Notes: generated by a model not told the origin, from the letters alone. DNA of 64,000 nt from Oxobacter pfennigii (GCF_001317355.1 NZ_LKET01000068.1:62001-126000); one strand, 5' to 3'; counted from the first letter of the stretch, positions 7,653-16,378 are shown. A program made the numbers and translations.

Positions 7653-7837
7653 GTACTTATTCAAAGGCCTCCGAACTGCTACAAGTCCTAGTACCTGTGG
7701 TTTTGGTATCTGATTGCAAAGAGCTTGCCGGCCCCAAAGCCGTCCTGGTTTTGACGGCCGCGCTCGCCATAAGTTGGTGATATTCAGCTGACAAGTACAC
7801 AGACTTTCCGCAATGTTCTACTGCCTTTAATAAGTAC
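7653..7837. repeat. 185-nt imperfect palindrome before asd
   Basis: The gap begins with GTACTTATTcAAAGGC and ends with GCCTTTAATAAGTAC, and the arms keep pairing inward with bulges to a central hairpin GCCGTC/GACGGC. It has no U-tract, so it is not a simple terminator. It does not match the lysine riboswitch core expected before lysine genes. It could be a MITE-like insertion or a structured leader of the asd-dapA-dapB mRNA. Confidence 0.55.
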
Positions 7838-7886
7838 ACCAGATAAAGTTTAAATGCATTTACAGAAAATAGAAGGAGGTAAGGGA

Positions 7887-8876
7887 ATGAAAAAAGTTAA
7901 TGTTGCCGTGGTAGGAGCAACAGGAATGGTAGGAAGAAAGATGCTTCAGGTTTTGGAGGAAAGGGATTTCCCCATAGAAAATCTGTACATGTTTTCATCA
8001 AAGAAATCTGCCGGTCAGAAAATAGTATACTGCGGCAAGGAATACACAGTGGAGGAATTAACCGAGACCTCCTTTGACAGAGGTATTGATATAGCACTGT
8101 TTTCTGCAGGCGGCTCCACAAGCCTTCAGTTTGCGCCCATTGCTGCTTCAAAGGGAACTGTAGTAATAGATAACAGCAGTGCCTGGAGGATGGATGAAAG
8201 TGTTCCTTTGGTAGTTCCCGAAGTAAACCCAGAGGATATAAACTGGAACAAGGGAATAATAGCAAACCCCAACTGTTCAACAATACAGGCAGTTGTGGCA
8301 TTAAAACCCCTTCACAATTCCTACGGAATAAAAAGGATTGTATATTCAACATACCAATCAGTATCGGGAGCCGGAGTTTCGGGATATTCTGATTTAGAGA
8401 ACGGCTACAAAGGCGATGCGCCAAAGAAATTCTTGTATCCAATTGCCGGAAACTGCCTGCCTCATATAGACAGCTTTTTAGAAAACGGATATACAAAAGA
8501 AGAAATGAAGATGGTAAATGAAACCAAGAAAATCCTTCACGATGACAGCTTGAGGATAACTGCTACAACTGTAAGGGTCCCTGTATTCTACAGCCACAGC
8601 GAATCAATAAACGTTGAATTAAATAAAGACTTTTCAGTTAATGAAGTTAAAGAGCTTTTAAGGAGGAGTCCTGGAATTGTTCTTCAGGATGACCCTGAAA
8701 ATAACCAATACCCAACGCCCCTTTACACTGCGGATAAAGACGAAGTATATGTTGGCAGGATTAGAAGGGATGAAAGCTTAGACTATGGTTTGAACATGTG
8801 GGTAGTTGCAGACAACATTAGAAAAGGCGCTGCCACAAATGCAGTTCAGATAGCCCAGCTTCTCTTAAATAGATAA
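7887..8876 (+). CDS. asd: Aspartate-semialdehyde dehydrogenase
   Basis: The 329-residue enzyme reduces aspartyl-4-phosphate to aspartate-4-semialdehyde with NADPH, the branch point to lysine/diaminopimelate, threonine and methionine. An N-terminal Rossmann motif VVGATGMVG (residues 8-16) binds NADP, and NPNCSTIQ holds the catalytic Cys130. The start at 7887 follows AGGAGG at about 7873. It is first of an asd-dapA-dapB operon. A perfect 9-bp hairpin (8875-8896) in the gap to dapA may tune mRNA stability or expression. Confidence 0.96.
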   Translation: MKKVNVAVVGATGMVGRKMLQVLEERDFPIENLYMFSSKKSAGQKIVYCGKEYTVEELTETSFDRGIDIALFSAGGSTSLQFAPIAASKGTVVIDNSSAWRMDESVPLVVPEVNPEDINWNKGIIANPNCSTIQAVVALKPLHNSYGIKRIVYSTYQSVSGAGVSGYSDLENGYKGDAPKKFLYPIAGNCLPHIDSFLENGYTKEEMKMVNETKKILHDDSLRITATTVRVPVFYSHSESINVELNKDFSVNEVKELLRRSPGIVLQDDPENNQYPTPLYTADKDEVYVGRIRRDESLDYGLNMWVVADNIRKGAATNAVQIAQLLLNR

Positions 8877-8896
8877 TCACGTAAAAATACGTGATT
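8875..8896. other. Intercistronic hairpin between asd and dapA
   Basis: AATCACGTA and TACGTGATT form a perfect 9-bp stem with a 4-nt A loop, starting at the asd stop codon. No U-tract follows, so it is more likely an mRNA-stability or partial attenuation element than a terminator. Confidence 0.5.
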
Positions 8897-8934
8897 AAAC
8901 AGTAACTTTATTAAAAATCGAAAGGATGGAATTT

Positions 8935-9822
8935 ATGAGTCTTTTTACCGGTTCCGGAGTAGCCATAATAACCCCCTTTACAGAAGATGGAGTTGACTTT
9001 AAAAAATTAGAAGAGCTTTTGGAATGGCATGTAGCCGAGAAGACTGACGCCATAATAGTATGCGGTACTACAGGCGAAGCCTCCACCATGAGCTTGGATG
9101 AAAGAAAAGCAGCAATAAAATTCACAATAGATGTTATAAATAAAAGAATACCTGTTATCGCAGGTACCGGCACAAACAACACAAAAGCTTCCGTTGAAAT
9201 GAGCAAATGGGCGGATGAAAATGGCGCTGACGGGCTTTTGGTCATAACCCCCTATTACAATAAAACAACTCAGCGGGGCTGTATTGAACACTTCAAAGCA
9301 ATAGCAAAGGAAGTTACAAAGCCCATAATAATATACAATGTACCTTCCCGTACTGGCTTGAATATACTTCCCGAGACTTTATTCGAGCTCGTATCAGTGC
9401 CAAATATAGCGGCTGTAAAAGAAGCCAGCTCCGATATAGTTCAGATCACAAGGATTGCCCAGCTTTGCGGCGATAAGCTTGACATATATTCGGGAAACGA
9501 TGACCAGATTGTTCCCATACTGTCTATCGGAGGAAAGGGCGTAATATCCGTAGTTGCAAATATCCTGCCAAAAGACACTCATGATATGGTGGCAAAATAC
9601 TTCGAAGGCGACTTAAAAGGCTCATTAGACTTACAGCTTAAGATGTTTGATGTTATTAAGGCATTGTTCATAGAGATAAATCCCATACCGGTAAAAGAGG
9701 CACTTAACCTTATGGGCAAAAATGTAGGCGGGCTTAGACTCCCCCTTGTGAATATGTCGGAAAAGAATCTTGAAATATTAAAGAAGGAAATGATAGCTTA
9801 CGGAATCGGCATCCAGAGGTGA
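8935..9822 (+). CDS. dapA: 4-hydroxy-tetrahydrodipicolinate synthase
   Basis: The 295-residue TIM-barrel lyase condenses pyruvate with aspartate semialdehyde, the first committed step to diaminopimelate and lysine (and dipicolinate in spores). The key residues are visible: GTTGE with Thr45/Thr46, Tyr134 in [10 protein letters not shown], and the Schiff-base Lys162 in AAVKEASSD. The ATG at 8935 is preferred because the ribosome binding site AAAGGA directly abuts the upstream ATG at 8926. dapB follows after 6 bp. Confidence 0.96.
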   Translation: MSLFTGSGVAIITPFTEDGVDFKKLEELLEWHVAEKTDAIIVCGTTGEASTMSLDERKAAIKFTIDVINKRIPVIAGTGTNNTKASVEMSKWADENGADGLLVITPYYNKTTQRGCIEHFKAIAKEVTKPIIIYNVPSRTGLNILPETLFELVSVPNIAAVKEASSDIVQITRIAQLCGDKLDIYSGNDDQIVPILSIGGKGVISVVANILPKDTHDMVAKYFEGDLKGSLDLQLKMFDVIKALFIEINPIPVKEALNLMGKNVGGLRLPLVNMSEKNLEILKKEMIAYGIGIQR

Positions 9823-9828
9823 TTATAA

Positions 9829-10590
9829 ATGATAAGGATATTATTGAACGGGTGTAACGGAAGAATGGGCCAGGTGGTATCAGGGATGGTTAAAGATGAT
9901 GAGGGTATAACCATAGCTGCAGGTGTAGATACCACTCCTGACAGGTTTACAAACGATTATTCCGTGTATTCGGCCTTAAATACGGTAAAAGAAAAAGCGG
10001 ATGTTATAGTTGATTTTTCAAACCCAAAGGGCTTGCCTATATTATTGGCATATGGTATAGAAAAGAAAATTCCCATGGTCATATGCACAACCGGCCATAG
10101 CCCTGAAGATAAGGAAAATATTAAATCGGCATCAGAAAAGGTTGCCATATTGACCTCAGCCAATATGTCCCTTGGCGTAAATCTTTTATTGAACCTTGTT
10201 AAGCAGGCTGCAAAGGCATTGGAAGAAAACTTTGACATAGAGATAATCGAGAAGCATCACAATCAAAAGATAGATTCCCCAAGCGGTACTGCTTTGATTA
10301 TTGCAGATACAATTAACAATGCATTAAAAGAAAAAAAGGAATATGTATATGGCAGGCATTCAAAGACGGGCAAGAGAACCTTTCAGGAGCTCGGAATACA
10401 CTCAATAAGAGGCGGAAATATCGTAGGAGACCATTCGGTAATATTTGCAGGTGCAGGAGAAGTTATTGAAGTTAACCACTCGGCGTTATCCCGGGATGTA
10501 TTTGCCGTAGGTGCCATAAGGGCGGTAAAATACCTATATAATAAGAAGCCCGGATTTTATAACATGGACGATGTCATCATCAATAAGTAA
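9829..10590 (+). CDS. dapB: 4-hydroxy-tetrahydrodipicolinate reductase
   Basis: The 253-residue reductase uses NAD(P)H to make tetrahydrodipicolinate. The nucleotide loop GCNGRMG is at residues 8-14, and the catalytic and substrate motif EKHHNQKIDSPSGTA lies at about 141-155. It is the third gene of the asd operon and is followed by a strong terminator. Confidence 0.96.
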   Translation: MIRILLNGCNGRMGQVVSGMVKDDEGITIAAGVDTTPDRFTNDYSVYSALNTVKEKADVIVDFSNPKGLPILLAYGIEKKIPMVICTTGHSPEDKENIKSASEKVAILTSANMSLGVNLLLNLVKQAAKALEENFDIEIIEKHHNQKIDSPSGTALIIADTINNALKEKKEYVYGRHSKTGKRTFQELGIHSIRGGNIVGDHSVIFAGAGEVIEVNHSALSRDVFAVGAIRAVKYLYNKKPGFYNMDDVIINK

Positions 10591-10619
10591 TTGCTTTATA
10601 TATGAAATTTAAGTATAAT

Positions 10620-10650
10620 TTGGGGGAGCAAACACTCCCTCAATTTTTAT
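10620..10650 (+). terminator. Terminator after dapB
   Basis: A 9-bp stem TTGGGGGAG/CTCCCTCAA with a 6-nt loop is followed by TTTTTATT. It separates the asd operon from the aminotransferase gene. Confidence 0.85.
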
Positions 10651-10672
10651 TAATTCAAAGAGGATGATTAAT

Positions 10673-11836
10673 ATGGATATTGGAAATTTAGTATCAGATA
10701 AAGTATCAGCTATAAAACTATCCCCCATCCGACGTTTCTCAAATATGGTTAATAATGTGCCCGGTGCTTTGACCCTAACCATCGGACAGCCTGATTTCAG
10801 CACTCCCGAAGAAGTTAAAAATGCAGGTATACAAGCCATAAAAAATGATATGACAACCTATACCGCCAATCAGGGATATATGGATTTAAGAAAAGAGATT
10901 TCTAAGCTTGTAAAAAACAATTACAACCTCCACTATGATCCTGCTGATGAAATTACCGTAACGGTAGGAGCCAGCCAGGCTATTGATGTCATATTAAGAA
11001 CCATCATCAATCCCGGTGATGAGATATTAATCCCTTCTCCAGGATATGTGGCATATGAAGCTTGCATAAGCCTTTCAGGAGGCAAACCGGTATTCGTTCC
11101 TTTAAAGCCCGAGGATGGCTTTAAATTAAAAGCACAAACCCTTAAAGAATACATTACACCAAAAACCAAAGCCTTGCTCCTCTCCTACCCCTCCAATCCT
11201 ACAGGAGCGGTAATGGATGAGGATGATTTGATAAAATTAAGTGAAGTTATAAAGGGCACCCACGTTGCAATAATTTCAGATGAAATATACAGCGAGCTTA
11301 CCTACGGCAAAAAGCATTTCTCCATAGCTTCCATTGATGATATGAAGGAGAGAACTATTGTCATAAACGGATTTTCCAAGGCATACTCGATGACAGGCTG
11401 GAGACTTGGTTATATACTTGCCCCTAAAAAAATAATGGAGCATATTGTAAAGGTACATCAATACAATGTTTCCTGTGCACCCTCGGTAAGCCAAGCGGCA
11501 GGAATTGAGGCCATAAGAAGCTGCGATAAAAACATAAAGGAAATGGTAACCGAGTACGATAAAAGAAGGACTTACTGTCACAACAGGTTAAAATCCATGG
11601 ATCTTGACTGCTTTGAGCCTTTAGGTGCCTTTTACCTTTTCCCCGAGATTAAAAAATTCAACCTGTCTTCCGAGGAATTCTGCACCCGCCTTTTATACGA
11701 AGGAAAATTAGCTGTAGTTCCCGGCTCGGCCTTCGGCGGATACGGAGAAGGTCACTTAAGAATATCATATGCCTATTCCATGGATATTCTTGAGGATGGT
11801 TTAAACCGCCTCCAGAAATTCATATCAAAACTTTGA
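10673..11836 (+). CDS. patA: PLP-dependent aminotransferase, probable N-acetyl-LL-diaminopimelate aminotransferase
   Basis: The 387-residue class I fold-type I aminotransferase shows the PLP Lys236 in GFSKAYSMTGWRLGY, Asn175 in NPTG, Asp203 and Tyr206 in SDEIY, and a late substrate Arg in GHLRISYA. Its position between dapB and dapH, and the acetylase pathway implied by dapH, favour PatA over a generic aspartate aminotransferase. The ATG at 10673 is chosen because AAAGAGG abuts the ATG at 10664. Substrate assignment is inference. Confidence 0.8.
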   Translation: MDIGNLVSDKVSAIKLSPIRRFSNMVNNVPGALTLTIGQPDFSTPEEVKNAGIQAIKNDMTTYTANQGYMDLRKEISKLVKNNYNLHYDPADEITVTVGASQAIDVILRTIINPGDEILIPSPGYVAYEACISLSGGKPVFVPLKPEDGFKLKAQTLKEYITPKTKALLLSYPSNPTGAVMDEDDLIKLSEVIKGTHVAIISDEIYSELTYGKKHFSIASIDDMKERTIVINGFSKAYSMTGWRLGYILAPKKIMEHIVKVHQYNVSCAPSVSQAAGIEAIRSCDKNIKEMVTEYDKRRTYCHNRLKSMDLDCFEPLGAFYLFPEIKKFNLSSEEFCTRLLYEGKLAVVPGSAFGGYGEGHLRISYAYSMDILEDGLNRLQKFISKL

Positions 11837-11845
11837 TAAAAAATT

Positions 11846-12048
11846 GGGTCTGTTGCCTTTCAAACAACGTAATGAGCATTGTGGGAGTTCTCTGTAAGTT
11901 CTTGGTGACGCTGCCGCAGAAAATACTTAGAATTTTTGATTGTTTGAGCGGTAGGAAGTTTAAAAATTCTTGTGTTTTCAAGGCAGGGAGCCTTAGAACT
12001 TGCAGAACTCGAACATAGCGAATGTAATGTTTAAAAGGCAACAGACCC
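11846..12048. repeat. 203-nt palindromic repeat, copy A
   Basis: The element begins GGGTCTGTTGCCTTT and ends AAAGGCAACAGACCC. The arms remain complementary, with small bulges, to a central stem around AGAATTTTT/AAAAATTCT. Copy B (28366-28568) is also 203 nt and clearly homologous. Several arm positions differ between copies yet keep pairing, such as GAGTTCT/AGAACTC against GAGTTCC/GGAACTT. It lies between the 3' ends of patA and cobO and encodes no protein. Confidence 0.7.
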
Positions 12049-12054
12049 TTGCTA

Positions 12055-12591
12055 TTAAAACTCTATACCTTTTCTTGCCGGTATTCCCTTGCTGTAATAA
12101 TGTTTTATCTCCCGCATCTCGGTTACTAAATCTGCGGCAGCTGCTATTTCATCAGGAACATTGCGTCCTGTCATTATCAATTCCATCTTCTCGGGTTTGC
12201 TTTTTATAAATTCCAAAACTTCTTCTACATTTAACAGCTTATTTCCTAAAACTCCCATTATCTCATCTAAGATTAAAACATCACATTCCTGCTTTTTAAT
12301 TACATCCTTACAGAATTCAAAAGCCTTTTCAATTTCTTTCTTCAATTGAGCTTTTTCTTCATCACTTAAAGTATAGAAAAAACCTGCCGGTTTTTCAAAT
12401 CTGAATATCTGAAAATCCGGAGACATTTTTTTAACAGAAGTCAGTTCGCCAGTAGTCCCTGATTTTAAAAACTGAACCATGTATACCTTAAGTCCGTTTC
12501 CTGCAGCTCTAAATGCCTGTCCTAATGCAGCAGTTGTCTTACCTTTTCCTGAACCTGTATAAACCTGAACGAGCCCCTGCTTAAGTTCCAT
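12055..12591 (-). CDS. cobO: Cob(I)alamin adenosyltransferase, CobA/CobO/BtuR type
   Basis: The 178-residue enzyme transfers the adenosyl group of ATP to cob(I)alamin to make coenzyme B12. The P-loop GSGKGKTT is at residues 13-20, with LILDEIMG as Walker B and the C-terminal EMREIKHYYSKGIPARKGIEF region typical of CobO. The start follows AAGGAGG. It stands alone on the minus strand between lysine-pathway genes, and no cobalamin riboswitch is visible upstream. Confidence 0.93.
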   Translation of the reverse strand: MELKQGLVQVYTGSGKGKTTAALGQAFRAAGNGLKVYMVQFLKSGTTGELTSVKKMSPDFQIFRFEKPAGFFYTLSDEEKAQLKKEIEKAFEFCKDVIKKQECDVLILDEIMGVLGNKLLNVEEVLEFIKSKPEKMELIMTGRNVPDEIAAAADLVTEMREIKHYYSKGIPARKGIEF

Positions 12592-12688
12592 AACTTTCCT
12601 CCTTTTAAGTTGCTCTTTTGCTCTTATTCCTTATAATAATCAAATATATAATACAATAAAATTATTATTCTGTATATATTTTATATAA

Positions 12689-12717
12689 TTGACATTATTA
12701 CAATACAATGTTATTAT
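12689..12717 (+). promoter_or_regulatory. Promoter of dapH
   Basis: TTGACA (12689-12694) and TATTAT (12712-12717) with a 17-bp spacer lie 49 bp before the dapH start. Confidence 0.7.
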
Positions 12718-12765
12718 AATCAAAAAATAAAACATAAGCTGTATAAAGGCAAAGGAGCAATTGCA

Positions 12766-13503
12766 ATGGATAATTTAAACTCTAATATCGACGAAAAATA
12801 CGACTTAACAGATCCTTATGAAATTGCACGGTACATAAAGGAAGCTAAAAAATCAACTCCGGTTAAGGCTTACGTTGATGGTGCTCTTAATGGAATTGAC
12901 CTTAAGGATTTAGAAGTATACGGTAATAATAATTTTTGGATACTATTCGGCGAAAGCGACACTGTAGCATCCATAATTGAATCTAATAAAGACAAAATAA
13001 AAAAATACACCATAGAAAATGACAGAAGAAACTCAGCTATTCCCCTGCTTGATCTTAAAAAGGTTAATGCACGTATTGAACCTGGTGCTGTTATAAGAGA
13101 TAAGGTTAAGATAGGAAACAATGCGGTAATAATGATGGGTGCAGTTATAAATATAGGTGCTGATATAGGCGACGGAACAATGGTTGATATGAATGCCGTA
13201 GTCGGCGCCAGAGGAAAGCTGGGCAAAAACGTACACTTAGGCGCAGGTGCCGTAGTGGCAGGCGTACTAGAGCCACCCAGCCGCACTCCTGTTATAATAG
13301 AAGATAATGTACTAATTGGTGCAAATGCGGTAATATTAGAGGGCGTCCATATAGGCGAAGGTGCGGTTATTGCAGCCGGTGCCGTGGTAACAAAGGATGT
13401 TGAGTCCGGAACTGTAGTTGCAGGTGCTCCTGCCAAGGTAATTAAATTCGTTGATGATAAGACCAAGGATAAAACTAAATTGCTTGATGATTTACGCAAA
13501 TAG
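12766..13503 (+). CDS. dapH: Tetrahydrodipicolinate N-acetyltransferase
   Basis: The 245-residue protein has the N-terminal DapH domain and a left-handed beta-helix of hexapeptide repeats (about residues 100-225, for example [20 protein letters not shown]). It acetylates tetrahydrodipicolinate and commits the cell to the acetylase variant of diaminopimelate synthesis. The [10 protein letters not shown] and [11 protein letters not shown] segments are characteristic of DapH. It has its own promoter and is convergent with the SSB-like gene across a shared terminator. Confidence 0.93.
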   Translation: MDNLNSNIDEKYDLTDPYEIARYIKEAKKSTPVKAYVDGALNGIDLKDLEVYGNNNFWILFGESDTVASIIESNKDKIKKYTIENDRRNSAIPLLDLKKVNARIEPGAVIRDKVKIGNNAVIMMGAVINIGADIGDGTMVDMNAVVGARGKLGKNVHLGAGAVVAGVLEPPSRTPVIIEDNVLIGANAVILEGVHIGEGAVIAAGAVVTKDVESGTVVAGAPAKVIKFVDDKTKDKTKLLDDLRK

Positions 13504-13510
13504 TAATGTG

Positions 13511-13537
13511 AAAAACCGGCAGTTATTCTGCCGGTTG
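13511..13537. terminator. Bidirectional terminator between dapH and the SSB-like gene
   Basis: AACCGGCAG and CTGCCGGTT form a 9-bp stem with a 5-nt loop. T-rich tails lie on both sides, stronger for the minus strand. The stem includes the last codons of the minus-strand gene. Confidence 0.8.
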
Positions 13538-14164
13538 TATTTCTTCTTCAACCTTTTCCATTTTTGATATGGAGACTTCGTAAGCTGTCTTGGTTATTAC
13601 TTCTGCCTCCCCTAATTTCTTTTGATATTCCCTGCTTTGGATTCTTCCCCATATTCTAACATGATCGCCAACATTTAATTTTTCCGAAAATCTTGCATTT
13701 CTTCCCCATGCAATTGCCGGTATGTAATCTGACTTATTATAAGGCCTATTGACTGCTACGAGCATATCAGTGATTTCTCTTCCAAAGGGGGTAGTTCTAT
13801 AGACAGGTTTTTTACATATGAATCCATCGAGATAAATTTGATTGGGATTTTTTGTCCTCTCTCCATCAAAGCTTACATCCCTGGCAAATATAGTAAGGAT
13901 GAGCCTGTTACCTCCGTCGGTATACTTGTTATAGGATCTTAACTGTCCCTCAACTATGACATATTTCCCGATAGTAAGTTCAACACCATCGATGAGCCTC
14001 TCGGATATTGTAATTGGTAGTAGGTCTGCCACGTCACTTAAACGGCCAACATTGATATTAAAATTGTAGAATCCCTCTCCATACATTTCATGGCTAAACT
14101 CCGGTTCCGATGCTATACTCCCTTCTACATATGCCTTGTTTGAGGTTATAACATTATCCACCAT
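13523..14164 (-). CDS. Tandem OB-fold single-stranded-DNA-binding-like protein
   Basis: The 213-residue protein appears to hold two SSB-type OB folds, about residues 8-105 and 108-205. The second has ITDMLVAVNRPYNKSDYIPAIAWGRNARF, the usual SSB strand pattern. It lacks the acidic DDDIPF-type tip of replicative SSB, ending EEEIQPAE instead. This suggests an accessory ssDNA-binding or PriB-like role. The start follows a GA-rich ribosome binding site (GAGAGAGGG). Fold assignment is moderately sure; function is unknown. Confidence 0.72.
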   Translation of the reverse strand: MVDNVITSNKAYVEGSIASEPEFSHEMYGEGFYNFNINVGRLSDVADLLPITISERLIDGVELTIGKYVIVEGQLRSYNKYTDGGNRLILTIFARDVSFDGERTKNPNQIYLDGFICKKPVYRTTPFGREITDMLVAVNRPYNKSDYIPAIAWGRNARFSEKLNVGDHVRIWGRIQSREYQKKLGEAEVITKTAYEVSISKMEKVEEEIQPAE

Positions 14165-14255
14165 AACCCTCTCTCTCCCTTCGTATTTCTACGTTAATAA
14201 ATCTAAGATATACTTATTCACATTTCTCTTCTTTTATGAGGGTTTTTAAAATATT

Positions 14256-15434
14256 TTATAAGTTCTTGATTAAGGAATTTCTGTCCAGAATACGTTTATC
14301 CAAGATTTCCGTTAATTTTTCCCTTAGTACGTCAAGATGATTACTGCAAAAAAAGGCTAGCAAATCATTAGTTTCTAAAAGTCCAATTATTTTTTCGATA
14401 CTGTATTCTGTGGCTTCCCATAGCAAAATATCAACATCGTTTTTTAAAAAACTCTCTCCCCATAGTTTAATTAGGTCTAAATCATCTGAGTCTAAATTGT
14501 ATTTAAAAATGCTTATGTTCTTAATTTTCAATGTCTGAATCCACGCTCCTATTGATCCCAGCAATTTCTCTTTAGGGGCATTATTTTCGGAATTGAAATT
14601 AAAACATAAGTGCATTTTTTCATATGAGATATTCTGGATAGCCTCAAAGCCTGTTTCAAAACCCAAGAGTGTATCGCATAAATTATCCACTACTTTAAAA
14701 TCATTGTTGCTGTATATTGTCCTTACCCCGCTTGTGATTTTCAAGTTGCCATCCATGATGCTCCGTATATTATCCGGACTTATTCCGCAAAAAAGAGCTG
14801 ATGTTACAGCAGCCATCCCGTTGTATACGTTGTGCTGCCCTACTGCTTTTAATGTAACGGGAATCTCCATAGGTTCTATTTCTTTGCCGTTAAGAGTGGA
14901 AATGGATCTTTGCAGACAATAACAAAATTCAAGCTTGTCGCCATAGTCTATGCTGGAGGCGGTAACGGTAGATTTGCTTCCCAATCCATAGGTGATGAGA
15001 TATGTATCATTGAAGAACATATTGTTTTTCCATATGTCATCATCTGTGTTTAAAATGAGTATTTTAGAATTATGCAATGAATTTATAAGTCTTTTGATTT
15101 TGTCCATTCCTTCGGCACTGTATTCGTATGAATCTTCGGATATACCACAGTTTATAAGTATATCAAACCTGATATCATAAATTTCATGGCATTTTAAAAG
15201 CTCATCGTTAATCTCAAGTATAATAATATCATTATATTCCAATTTTATTAACCTTTTATATAATTCAATATTCGTCATGATTCTTTGAGAGCTTGCCTGT
15301 TTCTTGTCATTTATTGTTGCTATTGATACTCCCGTACTATTAAATATTCTGGAAAGCAGGTTACATGTCGAAGTTTTTCCATTAGATCCAAAAATTCCTA
15401 TAGTTATAATTCTCTTATTAGTATTCAAAGACAA
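14256..15434 (-). CDS. Mur-ligase-like ATP-dependent ligase
   Basis: The protein has the Mur-ligase P-loop GIFGSNGKTST near its N-terminus, a central region with VGQHNVYNGMAAVTSAL (Mur middle-domain Asn/His motif), and GVRTIYSNNDFKVVDN near the third domain. It lacks an N-terminal UDP-binding domain. Residue identity to MurE or MurC looks weak, so the substrate is unknown; peptidoglycan, poly-gamma-glutamate or another amino-acid ligation are possible. The TTG at 15434 (about 392 residues) is preferred because AAGGGGAG lies 8 bp upstream; a longer reading to 15575 lacks a good site. Confidence 0.6.
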   Translation of the reverse strand: MSLNTNKRIITIGIFGSNGKTSTCNLLSRIFNSTGVSIATINDKKQASSQRIMTNIELYKRLIKLEYNDIIILEINDELLKCHEIYDIRFDILINCGISEDSYEYSAEGMDKIKRLINSLHNSKILILNTDDDIWKNNMFFNDTYLITYGLGSKSTVTASSIDYGDKLEFCYCLQRSISTLNGKEIEPMEIPVTLKAVGQHNVYNGMAAVTSALFCGISPDNIRSIMDGNLKITSGVRTIYSNNDFKVVDNLCDTLLGFETGFEAIQNISYEKMHLCFNFNSENNAPKEKLLGSIGAWIQTLKIKNISIFKYNLDSDDLDLIKLWGESFLKNDVDILLWEATEYSIEKIIGLLETNDLLAFFCSNHLDVLREKLTEILDKRILDRNSLIKNL

Positions 15435-15601
15435 TATAAGCACTCCCCTTGCAGTCTTGATATTATTAGAGTATACAGTATGTATTTTTTTATTCCACGG
15501 TAAAGCAAGAGCTCCTTGAAAAGAAGCCCTTGTTTTATTGTTGCACAAACCTAGATCTCCGGGATAAGCTAGCAATCTTTGATGCTTTAACGGTGGAGAT
15601 T

Positions 15602-16378
15602 TTATTTCAGGGACCTTTGCCTCCCTGAATTGTCTATATAATAATTATCTTTTAAGAGAAGCTCTGTTACGGTAATAAATTTGTAACCCTGTTTTCTTAA
15701 ATCCTCTATTATAGAAGGCAATGCCTCCACTGTATTTTTGCTTTCACAATGAAACAATAATATGGAGCCGCTGCCAATGTTTTTTATAACCCTTTCATGG
15801 ATATCCTTATGTAAAATACCCGTCCAATCAAAGGAGTCAACATCCCATTGTATGGTGTTATATCCCAATTCATTTGCTGTTAATATCACCCTTTCATTAT
15901 ATTCACCATAAGGCACACGAAGTAAGGAAGTCTTTATTCCCGTCACTTTTAATATCCTATCTTCCGTGTCTTTAATTTCCTTGATTATGCTGCTCTTTGA
16001 TAAATTAGTCAATGCTACATTTGTTGTTGTATGGTTGCCTATATCATGACCATATTTATAAATATATTCCGCCTCATCCGGATACTTGCTTATCCAAGCG
16101 CCGGTCAGAAAAAAAGTTGCTTTAATATTATACCTTTTAAGAATATCGATGACTTCCTGAGTATATTCTGCACCCCATGCCACATTAAAGGTCAAAGCTA
16201 CTCTCTTGTCAGGCACATCCACGCTGTATATAGGCATATTTTTTTCATTGTTTATGAATGCTCCTATATCCTCTTTTCCCGGACCCTTAGCGTAAAAAAA
16301 AGCTGCTGCCGCCAAGACAAATGCCATAATCAAAGCTGTCATATACTTTTTTCTGATATATAAAACCTGCAAAAACAT
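15602..16378 (-). CDS. Membrane-anchored polysaccharide-deacetylase-like protein with altered active site
   Basis: A short basic N-terminus and one membrane segment (about residues 12-30) precede a NodB-type domain. The family's metal-binding Asp is replaced (VALTFNVAWG instead of TFD) and the second His of the H-x-x-x-H motif is Asn (GNHTTTN), while RVPYGEYN and LLFHC remain. It resembles sporulation PdaB/YlxY-like proteins, some of which also deviate. It may be a catalytically weak or structural member. GGAGG lies 1 bp from the ATG at 16378, so a TTG at 16372 may be the true start. Confidence 0.7.
   Translation of the reverse strand: MFLQVLYIRKKYMTALIMAFVLAAAAFFYAKGPGKEDIGAFINNEKNMPIYSVDVPDKRVALTFNVAWGAEYTQEVIDILKRYNIKATFFLTGAWISKYPDEAEYIYKYGHDIGNHTTTNVALTNLSKSSIIKEIKDTEDRILKVTGIKTSLLRVPYGEYNERVILTANELGYNTIQWDVDSFDWTGILHKDIHERVIKNIGSGSILLFHCESKNTVEALPSIIEDLRKQGYKFITVTELLLKDNYYIDNSGRQRSLK

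Noticed and set aside
7649-7886. Lysine riboswitch before asd
   Set aside because: The position is right, but the conserved aptamer blocks of the L box are not visible on either strand. Only a large palindrome is supported.
12000-12209. Small frames inside the palindromic repeats
   Set aside because: Coding potential in the 203-nt repeats is a by-product of the palindrome; frames differ between copies A and B.
12870-13499. Long open frame opposite dapH
   Set aside because: It is a composition artefact of the hexapeptide-repeat gene on the other strand, rich in Thr/Pro/Ala and without a start signal.
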